DNA of 33,280 nt from an uncultured bacterium (lineage in GTDB: Bacteria; Planctomycetota; UBA1135; UBA2386). The DNA is taken from positions 1-33,280 of the forward strand of contig CALCZA010000027.1 of NCBI GenBank assembly GCA_937906475.1. Reading direction: 5' to 3'. The notes beneath the pieces were generated by a model. The model was given only the letters and a program-made list of their open reading frames with translations, made no database searches and was not told the origin of the DNA. This document shows, one piece after another, positions 16,273 to 23,730 of the stretch (its first letter is position 1; each line of letters begins with the position of its first letter). A program made the position numbers and the translations under genes.

Positions 16273-16601
16273 GCCGCCACCATACGTTTAGGATGAGCAA
16301 CTTCGAGCGACTGACCTGCCACTGCCACCGGCGCCCGCCATCCGCTCGACCCGGTAAGGCTCAATCGCGACCAACCGCAACGGGTCCACGACGCGAGTCC
16401 GGTTTGGCCGTGCCCCCAGAGGTTTTCATCTCAAGGCTTGCGGCTGTTTCGGGCCATCGGTTAGCCTGCCGGACTGGGGAAAGTTGGGGAAACTCGGGGT
16501 TGGCCCTGAGGAGAGTAGAAGACCGAACTGTAATAAGAGCCTGCCTCCTTGTGTAAGTTAATGCTAGGCAGGGGCTTATATAACGCCTGACCTAGATTAG
16601 T
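16273..16601 (+). other. Long leader/divergent promoter region of the DEAD-box helicase
   Basis: The 329-base spacer lies between the divergent nuclease and DEAD-box genes; I see no gene in it. It holds phased G runs at 16476-16499, an inverted repeat CCTGCC (16540-16545) with GGCAGG (16567-16572), and an AT-rich TTATATAA at 16576-16583 that could be a -10 box about 19 bases before the ATG. No convincing -35 box is seen at the expected distance. A structured leader would fit an RNA helicase that regulates itself, but that is speculation. Confidence 0.4.
16476..16503 (+). repeat. Three GGGG runs phased every 10 bases
   Basis: GGGG occurs at 16476-16479, 16486-16489 and 16496-16499, each exactly 10 bases after the last, followed by GG at 16502-16503. 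The first two intervening segments are similar (AAAGTT and AAACTC). It could be a protein-binding array on one helix face or an imperfect G-quadruplex. Confidence 0.5.
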
Positions 16602-18611
16602 ATGAACACTGAGACAGAGAACCCTAAAGATACCCCTGTGGAAACCGAGGCTGCCGTCACGGCGTCGCCGTTTGCAGGCACTCCCGAGATCCTCGTTCCG
16701 GCCCTTAAGCGCCGCGGCTTCGAGAAGCTGACGCCCGTGCAATTGACCATCGCCAACGCCGATGACGGCCGTCGCGACCTGCGGATTTCTTCACAAACAG
16801 GCTCCGGCAAGACGGTCGCGATCGGCTTCTCGATGATCCAGGAAGTGGTCACCGACAAGCGCGAGCGCGTCGGCCCGACCACGCTGGTCATCGCGCCGAC
16901 TCGCGAACTCGCGATGCAGGTCAAGGAAGAGCTCAGCTGGCTCTTCGCTGATCTCGCCGGCGTCGATTGTGAAGTCGTCACCGGTGGCACCCCCATCGAT
17001 CGCGAACGCCAGCGCCTGCGCCGCAAGCCGTCGGTGCTCGTCGGCACGCCGGGCCGGTTGCTCGACCACCTGCGACGCGGTGCGGTCGACATCTCCTCGG
17101 TCAAGCAACTCGTGCTCGACGAAGCCGACCAAATGCTCGATCTCGGCTTCAAAGACGAGCTCGACGGTATCCTTCAGTGCCTGCCAGAAGAACGTCGTAC
17201 ACACCTCGTGTCGGCAACGTTCCCGCCGGCCGTGCTCCAACTCGCCAACCGCTTCCAGAACCAGCCGATCATGGTCGAGGGCACGGCGCCCGGAGAAGCC
17301 CACGACGACATTGAGCACATCGCTTGCCGCATCGGTGATCGCGAGCACTACCAAGCCGTCGTCAACATGCTGTTGATGGCCGGCAACGACCGCACGCTGG
17401 TGTTCGTTCGCACGCGCGAAGAAACGACCCGCATGGCCGAGAAGCTCGCCGGCGATGGCTTTGCCGCCGCGGCGATCAACGGCGACCTCGCCCAAGCACA
17501 ACGCACGCGCACGCTCGCCGCATTCCGCAGCGGTCGCACGCGCACGCTAATCGCGACCGACGTCGCGGCGCGTGGCCTCGACATCCCGGCAGTGACGATG
17601 GTCATCCACGTCGAGCAGCCGATGGATAGTTCGACCTACGTGCACCGCAGTGGCCGAACCGGTCGCGCCGGGCAGAAGGGCCAGAGCGTGCTACTCGTGC
17701 CGAAGTCACGCGCCCAACGCACGACGCGCATGTTCCGCATGCTGCGCTTGGAGCCGCGTTGGACGTGGGCACCAAACGCCGAGTTGATCAACAAGAAGCA
17801 GCTTGAGCGCGCGGAAGAAGACGCAACGACGATGCTGACCGCAGCACCAGCCGCAACCGCCGCCAACCGCGCGTCCGCCGCCAACCTGCTGCGCGAACGT
17901 GATCCAATCGAAGTCGTCGCGGCACTGCTGACGAAGACGATGACCAAGATGCGGGCACCGTTTGACATGGTGCAGCCGAAGGGCAACTACGACGACGGTC
18001 CGCGCATTCCACGCAACGATAGTCCCAGCCCACGCACTGCAACCCCGCGTGACAACTACGCCCAGCGTAGTGGCAACAGGCAAGCCGATAGCGGCCCGCG
18101 TGCCGATAGCGGCCCGCGTCGCGAGTTCACCCCGCACCACGAAGCCATGCCGGCGCGCAACTTCCAAAAGCTGCCGCCCGAGCAACGTGGTACGCCAGGC
18201 TCTGCACCGTCATGGCAGCGTCCCAACCAAGGCAACGCTCGCCCAGTAGAAGCCGGCTTCACGCGCTTCCGCATCAATTGGGGGCCGCGCGATGGCGCCA
18301 ACCCGCGCCGCATCATGGCGCACATCTGCCGCCGCGGTGAAGTCGAGAGCAGCCTGATTGGCTCGATCTCGATGGACGGCAACGCGACGACGTTCGAAGT
18401 GCAAAACTCGATCGCCGACGACTTCGCCAAGCGCGTGCAGCGCCGCGATCGCCGCGATCCGCACCTGATCATCCATCGCGAGACGTTCAACCGTCCTCAG
18501 AGCAGTAGCGGGCATGCTCGTTACCAAGAGGGCTCTCGCGGTGGTGGCAACTTCCACGGCGGTGGCGCCGGCGGTTACCGCGGCGCGATGCGCACCAAGC
18601 AGTCGAGGTAG
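16602..18611 (+). CDS. DEAD-box RNA helicase with DbpA/CsdA-type RNA-binding domain
   Basis: The 669-residue ATP-dependent RNA helicase shows all core motifs: Q motif region (GFEKLTPVQ), Walker A QTGSGKT at 65-71, PTREL at 99-103, GTPGRLLD, DEAD at 173-176, SAT at 204-206, then ATDVAARGLDIP and HRSGRTGRAG in the second RecA-like lobe. A disordered arginine/serine/proline-rich linker (about 460-550) leads to a DbpA/CsdA-type RNA-binding domain (from FTRFRINWGPRDGANP to PHLIIHRE, about 555-630). The end is a glycine-rich tail. Likely roles are ribosome assembly or RNA turnover; the exact orthology is not clear, so no symbol is given. The 3' end overlaps the convergent molybdoenzyme gene by 37 bases. 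Confidence 0.93.
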   Translation: MNTETENPKDTPVETEAAVTASPFAGTPEILVPALKRRGFEKLTPVQLTIANADDGRRDLRISSQTGSGKTVAIGFSMIQEVVTDKRERVGPTTLVIAPTRELAMQVKEELSWLFADLAGVDCEVVTGGTPIDRERQRLRRKPSVLVGTPGRLLDHLRRGAVDISSVKQLVLDEADQMLDLGFKDELDGILQCLPEERRTHLVSATFPPAVLQLANRFQNQPIMVEGTAPGEAHDDIEHIACRIGDREHYQAVVNMLLMAGNDRTLVFVRTREETTRMAEKLAGDGFAAAAINGDLAQAQRTRTLAAFRSGRTRTLIATDVAARGLDIPAVTMVIHVEQPMDSSTYVHRSGRTGRAGQKGQSVLLVPKSRAQRTTRMFRMLRLEPRWTWAPNAELINKKQLERAEEDATTMLTAAPAATAANRASAANLLRERDPIEVVAALLTKTMTKMRAPFDMVQPKGNYDDGPRIPRNDSPSPRTATPRDNYAQRSGNRQADSGPRADSGPRREFTPHHEAMPARNFQKLPPEQRGTPGSAPSWQRPNQGNARPVEAGFTRFRINWGPRDGANPRRIMAHICRRGEVESSLIGSISMDGNATTFEVQNSIADDFAKRVQRRDRRDPHLIIHRETFNRPQSSSGHARYQEGSRGGGNFHGGGAGGYRGAMRTKQSR

Positions 18612-20518
18612 GCTGCACCCAGCCCCACGTCGGTCGCCCGCGCGGCGATCAACGTGTTGGCGCTATGACCGCGATCAAAATGCCCACCCTTGGGCATGAT
18701 CGCGACATCACGACGCTGCGCCGGATCGTGGCGCAGTTCGGCCTCGATCTCGCCAGTCGGACTCGTGACGCACACGACCGTTCCGGCCTCAATACCCGGC
18801 AATGCATCCGGATGCACTGCGATCCAAGAACGTTCGCCCAAGCCGCGACCGACCCACTGCGAACCCTGACTCTTCTCGGTTGAGTTCGAGAACAACCAGA
18901 GCGGATCGCTGGCACCGCCCTTGATGGCGGGAACCTCGATCTGCACTTCGGCGGGTTGCTCGTCGAGCAACTGCACACGGCCATTCGCGGTCAACACACG
19001 GCCATCGCCAAACAAAATCGAGTTAGCCAACGGACTGCGAATCGCGCCATCGCGACGCAGCGACTCAAGCCCCGCACCCTGGCCAGCAATCACTTGCAAT
19101 GCCATGCGTTTGAGTTGGTCGATGCTGTCTTGCGGGTACGACTCGAGGCCGACGCGCTTGGCGAGTCCTTGAAAGATGCGTACTTCGTGGTGAACACCAG
19201 GCGGCGCATCCACCACCGGTCGCGATTCACTAATCCAGTGGTGCCCATAGGCACCGAGTAAGTCGTTGTCTTCGAGCAGCGTCGGGACCGGCAAGACCAC
19301 GTCCGCGCGACGCGCGGTATCGGTCATCAGACAATCGGCGACCACAACGAATTCGGTTTGCTTGATCGCCTTCGCGACGCTCTTGGCGTCCGGCAGCATG
19401 GAGACCGGATTGCCCGCGGTGACCCACATAACGCGAATCGGCGGCTTGCTGGTGTCGAGCAAGTCGCGGCCGAGCAGCGGTTCGCGGATCGTGCGCGGAT
19501 GTTTGACGGCCGCACCGAACGGGCGGAAGGGCTTACGGCGCGCAAAGTAGAACGAGCAGCCACCACCCGAGCGGAACAGGTTGCCCGAGATGGCACACAG
19601 CGCGTCGAGCGCGCGAACTATCGCACCACCGCGTTGCCGGCGTTGCATGCCCCAGCCAACAAGAATCGCAGTCGGGCCTTCGGCAAAGCGCTGGGCCAAC
19701 TGACGAACGTCTGCTTCGCTGACATCGCAAAGCTGAGCCCATTCGTCGGTTTCGTGGCGATGCACCAAGGCGCGGAACGCGTCGAAGTTATCGCAGAACT
19801 CGCTCGCCTTCGGATCGATGCAATCGGTGTCGAACAGCACACGAGCAATGCCCATCACCAACTCGTAGTCGCTGCCTGGTCGCAACTGCACGGAGCTATC
19901 CGAAAGGCTGCTCGACTTGTGATGCAGCGGATCAATGGAGACCACCTCGGCGCCGTTCTTCTTGGCGTCGTTGATAACCGGCACCAAGTGCACGCTGCTA
20001 ACCTTCGGATTCTTGCCCCACAGCACGATGTGCTTGCTGTTGAGCAGGTCGAACAAATCGTTGCTGTCGCTAGTGCCAAAGTCGGTCAGTTGCGCCGCTT
20101 CGCCAGCACCAGAACAAATGTCGCCAATCTTGGTCGTGCACGGTCCGAACTCGTCAAAGAACAAGTCGGTCAGGTGCTTGAGGATTCCTAGCGAGCCACC
20201 AGAGCGGTAGTGAAAGATTGCTTCAGGTCCGGACTCTTCGCGAACCTGTAGCAACTTTTGCGCGATCAAATCGAGCGCGGCATCCCACGTGGCTGGCTCC
20301 AAGCGATCGTTGCGCCGGATCATCGGTTGCGCGACACGCGCGCCAGACGCAACCAACTCTGGAAAGCGGCTGGTGCGGTAACACAAGAAACCCTTGGTTA
20401 CCGGATGATCCGGATCACCCTCCAGCTTGACGATCACACCATCGTCGAGCGTGGCGACAATGCCACACGCGTCTGGGCAATCGCGATTGCAGGTAGTCCG
20501 GGCCTTGTATTCAACCAT
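18575..20518 (-). CDS. Molybdopterin oxidoreductase (DMSO reductase/formate dehydrogenase superfamily)
   Basis: The 647-residue protein belongs to the bis-MGD molybdenum or tungsten enzymes. An N-terminal 4Fe-4S site is formed by Cys10, Cys14, Cys18 and Cys46 (CNRDCPDAC, then GFLCYR). The family segments AIFHYRSGGSLG, KHIVLWGKNP, VVSIDPLHH, VGWGMQRRQRGG and VLPVPTLLEDND follow. The C terminus is a molybdopterin-dinucleotide-binding barrel (WIAVHPDALPGIEAGTVVCV). The residue at the position of the metal ligand may be the cysteine in GDICSGAG. There is no twin-arginine signal, so it is probably cytoplasmic. No partner subunit gene is adjacent, and the substrate is unknown. It is divergent from the FAD protein at 20611, with a 92-base spacer. 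Confidence 0.92.
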   Translation of the reverse strand: MVEYKARTTCNRDCPDACGIVATLDDGVIVKLEGDPDHPVTKGFLCYRTSRFPELVASGARVAQPMIRRNDRLEPATWDAALDLIAQKLLQVREESGPEAIFHYRSGGSLGILKHLTDLFFDEFGPCTTKIGDICSGAGEAAQLTDFGTSDSNDLFDLLNSKHIVLWGKNPKVSSVHLVPVINDAKKNGAEVVSIDPLHHKSSSLSDSSVQLRPGSDYELVMGIARVLFDTDCIDPKASEFCDNFDAFRALVHRHETDEWAQLCDVSEADVRQLAQRFAEGPTAILVGWGMQRRQRGGAIVRALDALCAISGNLFRSGGGCSFYFARRKPFRPFGAAVKHPRTIREPLLGRDLLDTSKPPIRVMWVTAGNPVSMLPDAKSVAKAIKQTEFVVVADCLMTDTARRADVVLPVPTLLEDNDLLGAYGHHWISESRPVVDAPPGVHHEVRIFQGLAKRVGLESYPQDSIDQLKRMALQVIAGQGAGLESLRRDGAIRSPLANSILFGDGRVLTANGRVQLLDEQPAEVQIEVPAIKGGASDPLWLFSNSTEKSQGSQWVGRGLGERSWIAVHPDALPGIEAGTVVCVTSPTGEIEAELRHDPAQRRDVAIMPKGGHFDRGHSANTLIAARATDVGLGAAYLDCLVRIAPR

Positions 20519-20610
20519 GGGCGAGAAGAGCTCAGAATGTAATCGGCATTCGTTGCCACAAAGCTTGTTGTCATCGTATTTTCGTGCCGTCGAGCGTTAG
20601 CTTTCGAGCC

Positions 20611-21582
20611 ATGGCGAACTTCGATGTCATCGTGGTTGGCGCGGGACTGCGCGGACTGCACCACGCGCTACGCACTCGGATCGACAGCCCCACTGCAAAA
20701 GTGCTCGTGGTGGAAGCCCAGCCGTGGCCTGGCGATGACGTCAGGACCCAGCGCAGCAACGGCTTCACGTGCGAGCTAGGTGCGTTCGCCTTCACCCGCG
20801 AAGAACTCCTACCGCTGCTCCAACTGCTGTCCAAGCCACCGCGCATCCTGGCGAGCAACGAGGGAGCCAAGACCGGTTGGCTGTTTGATGGCGAGCAGCG
20901 TCGCGCGCTGCGCGTCGAACCGGAACCGTGCTCGTTTCCGACCGGATGCGAAGACATCGTGCAAGCGTACCGCCGCGAACTAGGCTCCAGCCTTCGCCTT
21001 GGTCGGGCTATAACTCAGGTACAGCCGAAGGATGGTGGTGGATTTCTCGTCACTCTCGGCGGCGAAGTCCCGACCGAACTGCAGACCAACGAACTCGTGC
21101 TGGCCACGTCGGCCACGTCTTCGGCTCGCATGCTCGGCGGACTCGAACCAGAACTGCCACACATCGCTGAACAACAACAACGCGAACAGCGAGCGTTCGT
21201 CTGGTTCGGTGGCCTGAACAAGGACGCCCCAGAACTTCACGGCTATGGCGTGCTGCCGCACCAGCAGATCGACAGCCCGATGACCGAAGCCATCTTCTGC
21301 ACGCAAGTGTTCGCGAACCGTGCGATGGCCGACCGCTGCTTGGTGCGGACGGAGATCACGATGGCCGAGTTGCCCGAGGACGACGCCGAAATCACTCGTA
21401 TCGCAGAAGTGGAGCTACGCCGCTGGACGTTGACGAAGGCTCCGTTCGGGTTCACCAAGGTGCACCGATTCAGCACGCCCGTGCACGATGGCTGTCAGGT
21501 CGAATGCCTCACGCGGGTCAACGAGATTGCGAAACGAGTGCCCGGCATATCGATAGCGCCACCGCTGCCAGGTAGCGATTAA
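20611..21582 (+). CDS. FAD/NAD(P)-binding protein, protoporphyrinogen-oxidase-like
   Basis: The 323-residue protein is started at the ATG at 20611, which puts the dinucleotide motif GAGLRG at residues 10-15. The frame extends nine codons to a GTG at 20584, but that part is not conserved-looking. The motif is followed by VLVVEAQPWPGDDVRT, then CELGAFAF, a pattern of flavin amine oxidases and protoporphyrinogen oxidases. It is shorter than that family (usually about 450 residues). It ends at VPGISIAPPLPGSD, where those enzymes normally continue into their second FAD-binding block. It may be a reduced paralogue or a degenerate enzyme. Its stop is two bases from the next gene's start, so the two are probably co-transcribed. 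Confidence 0.75.
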   Translation: MANFDVIVVGAGLRGLHHALRTRIDSPTAKVLVVEAQPWPGDDVRTQRSNGFTCELGAFAFTREELLPLLQLLSKPPRILASNEGAKTGWLFDGEQRRALRVEPEPCSFPTGCEDIVQAYRRELGSSLRLGRAITQVQPKDGGGFLVTLGGEVPTELQTNELVLATSATSSARMLGGLEPELPHIAEQQQREQRAFVWFGGLNKDAPELHGYGVLPHQQIDSPMTEAIFCTQVFANRAMADRCLVRTEITMAELPEDDAEITRIAEVELRRWTLTKAPFGFTKVHRFSTPVHDGCQVECLTRVNEIAKRVPGISIAPPLPGSD

Positions 21583-21584
21583 GC

Positions 21585-22619
21585 GTGTCACGACTCGCGA
21601 TATCGATCGGGCTCGCAGTAATGTTGAGCTTCACAGCACTCGCGCAAAGCCGCGACGGCCAACAACCCAAACCGGCGAAGGTCAAGCTGAACGCCGCCGT
21701 GCTCTACCGCCAGGCGATCGAGGAGTTGCAGAGGGCGCTGCCGGTGCCCGACTACGAGGGCGACATCGACCTGCCAGATGACCGGCATGAGGTGGGAGGG
21801 CCGGACTACAACAGCAAGGCTTGGCGGGAAACGGTCCGCAAGGCAGCGGTTGCCATCACGCTGTTTGAGCAGGCGTGCCAGATCCCGACGTGTAAGTTCG
21901 ACAAGAAAGCCGACGGCCTCACCACCGAGTTCATCAGTCACGCGGCGCACTTCAGCTCTCTTCGCCACACCGTAGCAGCGCACGCCTGGCAACGGGTCGA
22001 GAAGGACCCTCGCAGCGCCGGCAGCACGGCGATGCAGCTGCTTCAGCATGCAAAGCACTGCTCGCAGGAGCCCTTCATGATGGCGCTCGCGATCGGGTTC
22101 GACACGGAACAGCGGGCCACCAAGCTGCTGCAAGCGGCCCTGAAACAGCTGGCCATGCACGAAGACGCAAAGGTCGTCGCTGGTCGATTCCTCAGGCAAC
22201 TCGAGCAACACCAGGCGGAGCGCCCTTCGAGAGTCACGCTCGCCGACGTCACCGAACGTGAGCTAGCCTTTGTGCTCGAAAACGGGCTCGAAGACGCCCT
22301 AAAGAACCCGGCCATGAAGACGGCGTGCAAACGTGCCACGCAGATCCACCGCGAGATAACGTTGCCGCTGCGTGAGGACCCAACGGTGTCCGTTGCAGCC
22401 ATGAAGGCCCACTCCAAGAAGCACATCGCCCGACTGAAGAAACTCACCAAGGCGAACAAGGTGGCGGCCATCCTCAAGAATGGTAAGGGCGAAACCCTCG
22501 CTGCCATGCTCGTTCTGCTTTGCAGCACCGACGCCAGCCGATTCCTCGAACCATGCCTGAAAGCCAAAGAGGCGCTCGAAGCATGCAGGGTGGAACTCCA
22601 CAAACTGGCCGGCAAGTAA
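21585..22619 (+). CDS. Secreted protein of unknown function, first of a paralogous pair
   Basis: The 344-residue protein starts with GTG two bases after the preceding stop. It has a signal peptide (about 1-20, ending TALAQ) and is mostly alpha-helical. A conserved-looking block is LFEQACQIPTCKF (93-105) with cysteines 98 and 103, and Cys is also present in AKHCSQEP. I do not recognise the family. It shares layout and several motifs with the next gene, so the two look like an old tandem duplication. The helical repeats suggest a periplasmic scaffold-like protein, but that is a guess. Confidence 0.7.
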   Translation: MSRLAISIGLAVMLSFTALAQSRDGQQPKPAKVKLNAAVLYRQAIEELQRALPVPDYEGDIDLPDDRHEVGGPDYNSKAWRETVRKAAVAITLFEQACQIPTCKFDKKADGLTTEFISHAAHFSSLRHTVAAHAWQRVEKDPRSAGSTAMQLLQHAKHCSQEPFMMALAIGFDTEQRATKLLQAALKQLAMHEDAKVVAGRFLRQLEQHQAERPSRVTLADVTERELAFVLENGLEDALKNPAMKTACKRATQIHREITLPLREDPTVSVAAMKAHSKKHIARLKKLTKANKVAAILKNGKGETLAAMLVLLCSTDASRFLEPCLKAKEALEACRVELHKLAGK

Positions 22620-22682
22620 GATGCCTCCACGACAAGCGTTCCCGCGAGTAACCCAGCAGCCTTTCACGGCTACACTGAGCCA

Positions 22683-23654
22683 ATGGGCACGCATGCACAG
22701 TACAGCTTGAGACTGGCAGCACTCGTGATGGCGTCGGCGCTGTCCGCGCAAGATCGCACGCTCGTCAAACCGAAGCCGCGCGAGAGCAACGCCGTCGACG
22801 TCTACGTCATGGCGATCGACGAAGCCCGCCGCACGTTCTCGATCAAGGCACCGGAGATGCTCAACCTGCCCTACGAAGCAACGCAGGATGGCTACAAGAG
22901 CGAGTATTGGATTGGCAAGTGCACCCAAGCTGCGGTCGCACGATCTCTGTTCGCACAAGCAGCACGAACGAAGCACTGCATGTTTGGGATCTTGCCGAGC
23001 GGTAGATCTCAGTTATCCACGCTCTCGCCGGTGCTGTGGCAACTGCGAGCGCTGGTGTATGCGCACGGCATGCAGAACGCAGTCACGCATCCGGACACCG
23101 CGCTGTCCGATGCCGAGTGCTTGCTGCACCATGCGCGCCAGTTGTTCGCCAGCCCCTCCACGGATGCCATCGCGCTCGGTTATGTCGCCGAAGCCAATGC
23201 CCTGACGGTCATCGACAAGACTTTCGCCTTGGCCACCCGAGACGCTGCCGCGACCACGCGTCTGCGCAAGTCTCTTGAACAACATCACAAACTGCGAGTC
23301 ACGCGTGACCAGATCGCCGACATCGCATTCGCCGAGACGCTCCGACGACTGAAGGTGATCCCCGGCATCATCGACAGCAAGCAGACCAGGATTCGCGTCA
23401 TCGATCGGCTCAACAAGATCCTTGTCGGCGTGCGCGATCCCGGCCCGCGGTCGCAGACAGCCAAGTTCGAGGTGAGCAAATGGAGCAGCGAACTAGTCAA
23501 GATCAAGCGACCTGTGCCGGCCGATGACAAGCGGCGCAAGGCCTACGACCAGAGTCTCACGCTACCCGCCATCGCCGGCATTGAAGGGCTAGTCAATCGG
23601 CACATGATGGGCCAGAAACTGCTCGACGGCATGCTAAAGCAACTTCCTAGATAG
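22683..23654 (+). CDS. Secreted protein of unknown function, second of a paralogous pair
   Basis: The 323-residue protein starts at an ATG and has a signal peptide (about 1-23, ending SALSAQ). The block LFAQAARTKHCMF (89-101) aligns with LFEQACQIPTCKF of the gene before it, and YVMAIDEARRTF aligns with YRQAIEELQRAL. The layout is the same: signal peptide, short lysine/proline-rich linker, then helices. Cys99 corresponds to Cys103 of the paralogue, while the partner Cys98 is missing here. The function is unknown. The 63-base gap upstream carries a TACACT box 6 bases before the ATG, so a separate, nearly leaderless transcript is possible. Confidence 0.7.
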   Translation: MGTHAQYSLRLAALVMASALSAQDRTLVKPKPRESNAVDVYVMAIDEARRTFSIKAPEMLNLPYEATQDGYKSEYWIGKCTQAAVARSLFAQAARTKHCMFGILPSGRSQLSTLSPVLWQLRALVYAHGMQNAVTHPDTALSDAECLLHHARQLFASPSTDAIALGYVAEANALTVIDKTFALATRDAAATTRLRKSLEQHHKLRVTRDQIADIAFAETLRRLKVIPGIIDSKQTRIRVIDRLNKILVGVRDPGPRSQTAKFEVSKWSSELVKIKRPVPADDKRRKAYDQSLTLPAIAGIEGLVNRHMMGQKLLDGMLKQLPR

Positions 23655-23663
23655 CCGCATTCG

Positions 23664-23691
23664 GCACTCAATCGGTCATTGAGATGAGTGC
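23664..23691. terminator. Hairpin between convergent genes
   Basis: GCACTCA (23664-23670) pairs with TGAGTGC (23685-23691). An alternative inner stem pairs CTCAAT (23667-23672) with ATTGAG (23678-23683). The element sits between the secreted paralogue on the plus strand and the DsbD gene on the minus strand, where a shared terminator would be expected. No T tract is present. Confidence 0.4.
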
Positions 23692-23730
23692 GGAGAGATC
23701 GCGTCTAGCGCACGAGCAGGTCAAATAGGC

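Noticed and set aside
16476-16503. Canonical G-quadruplex
   Set aside because: Only three runs of at least three G are present and the fourth is GG, so the usual motif is not met; kept only as phased G runs.
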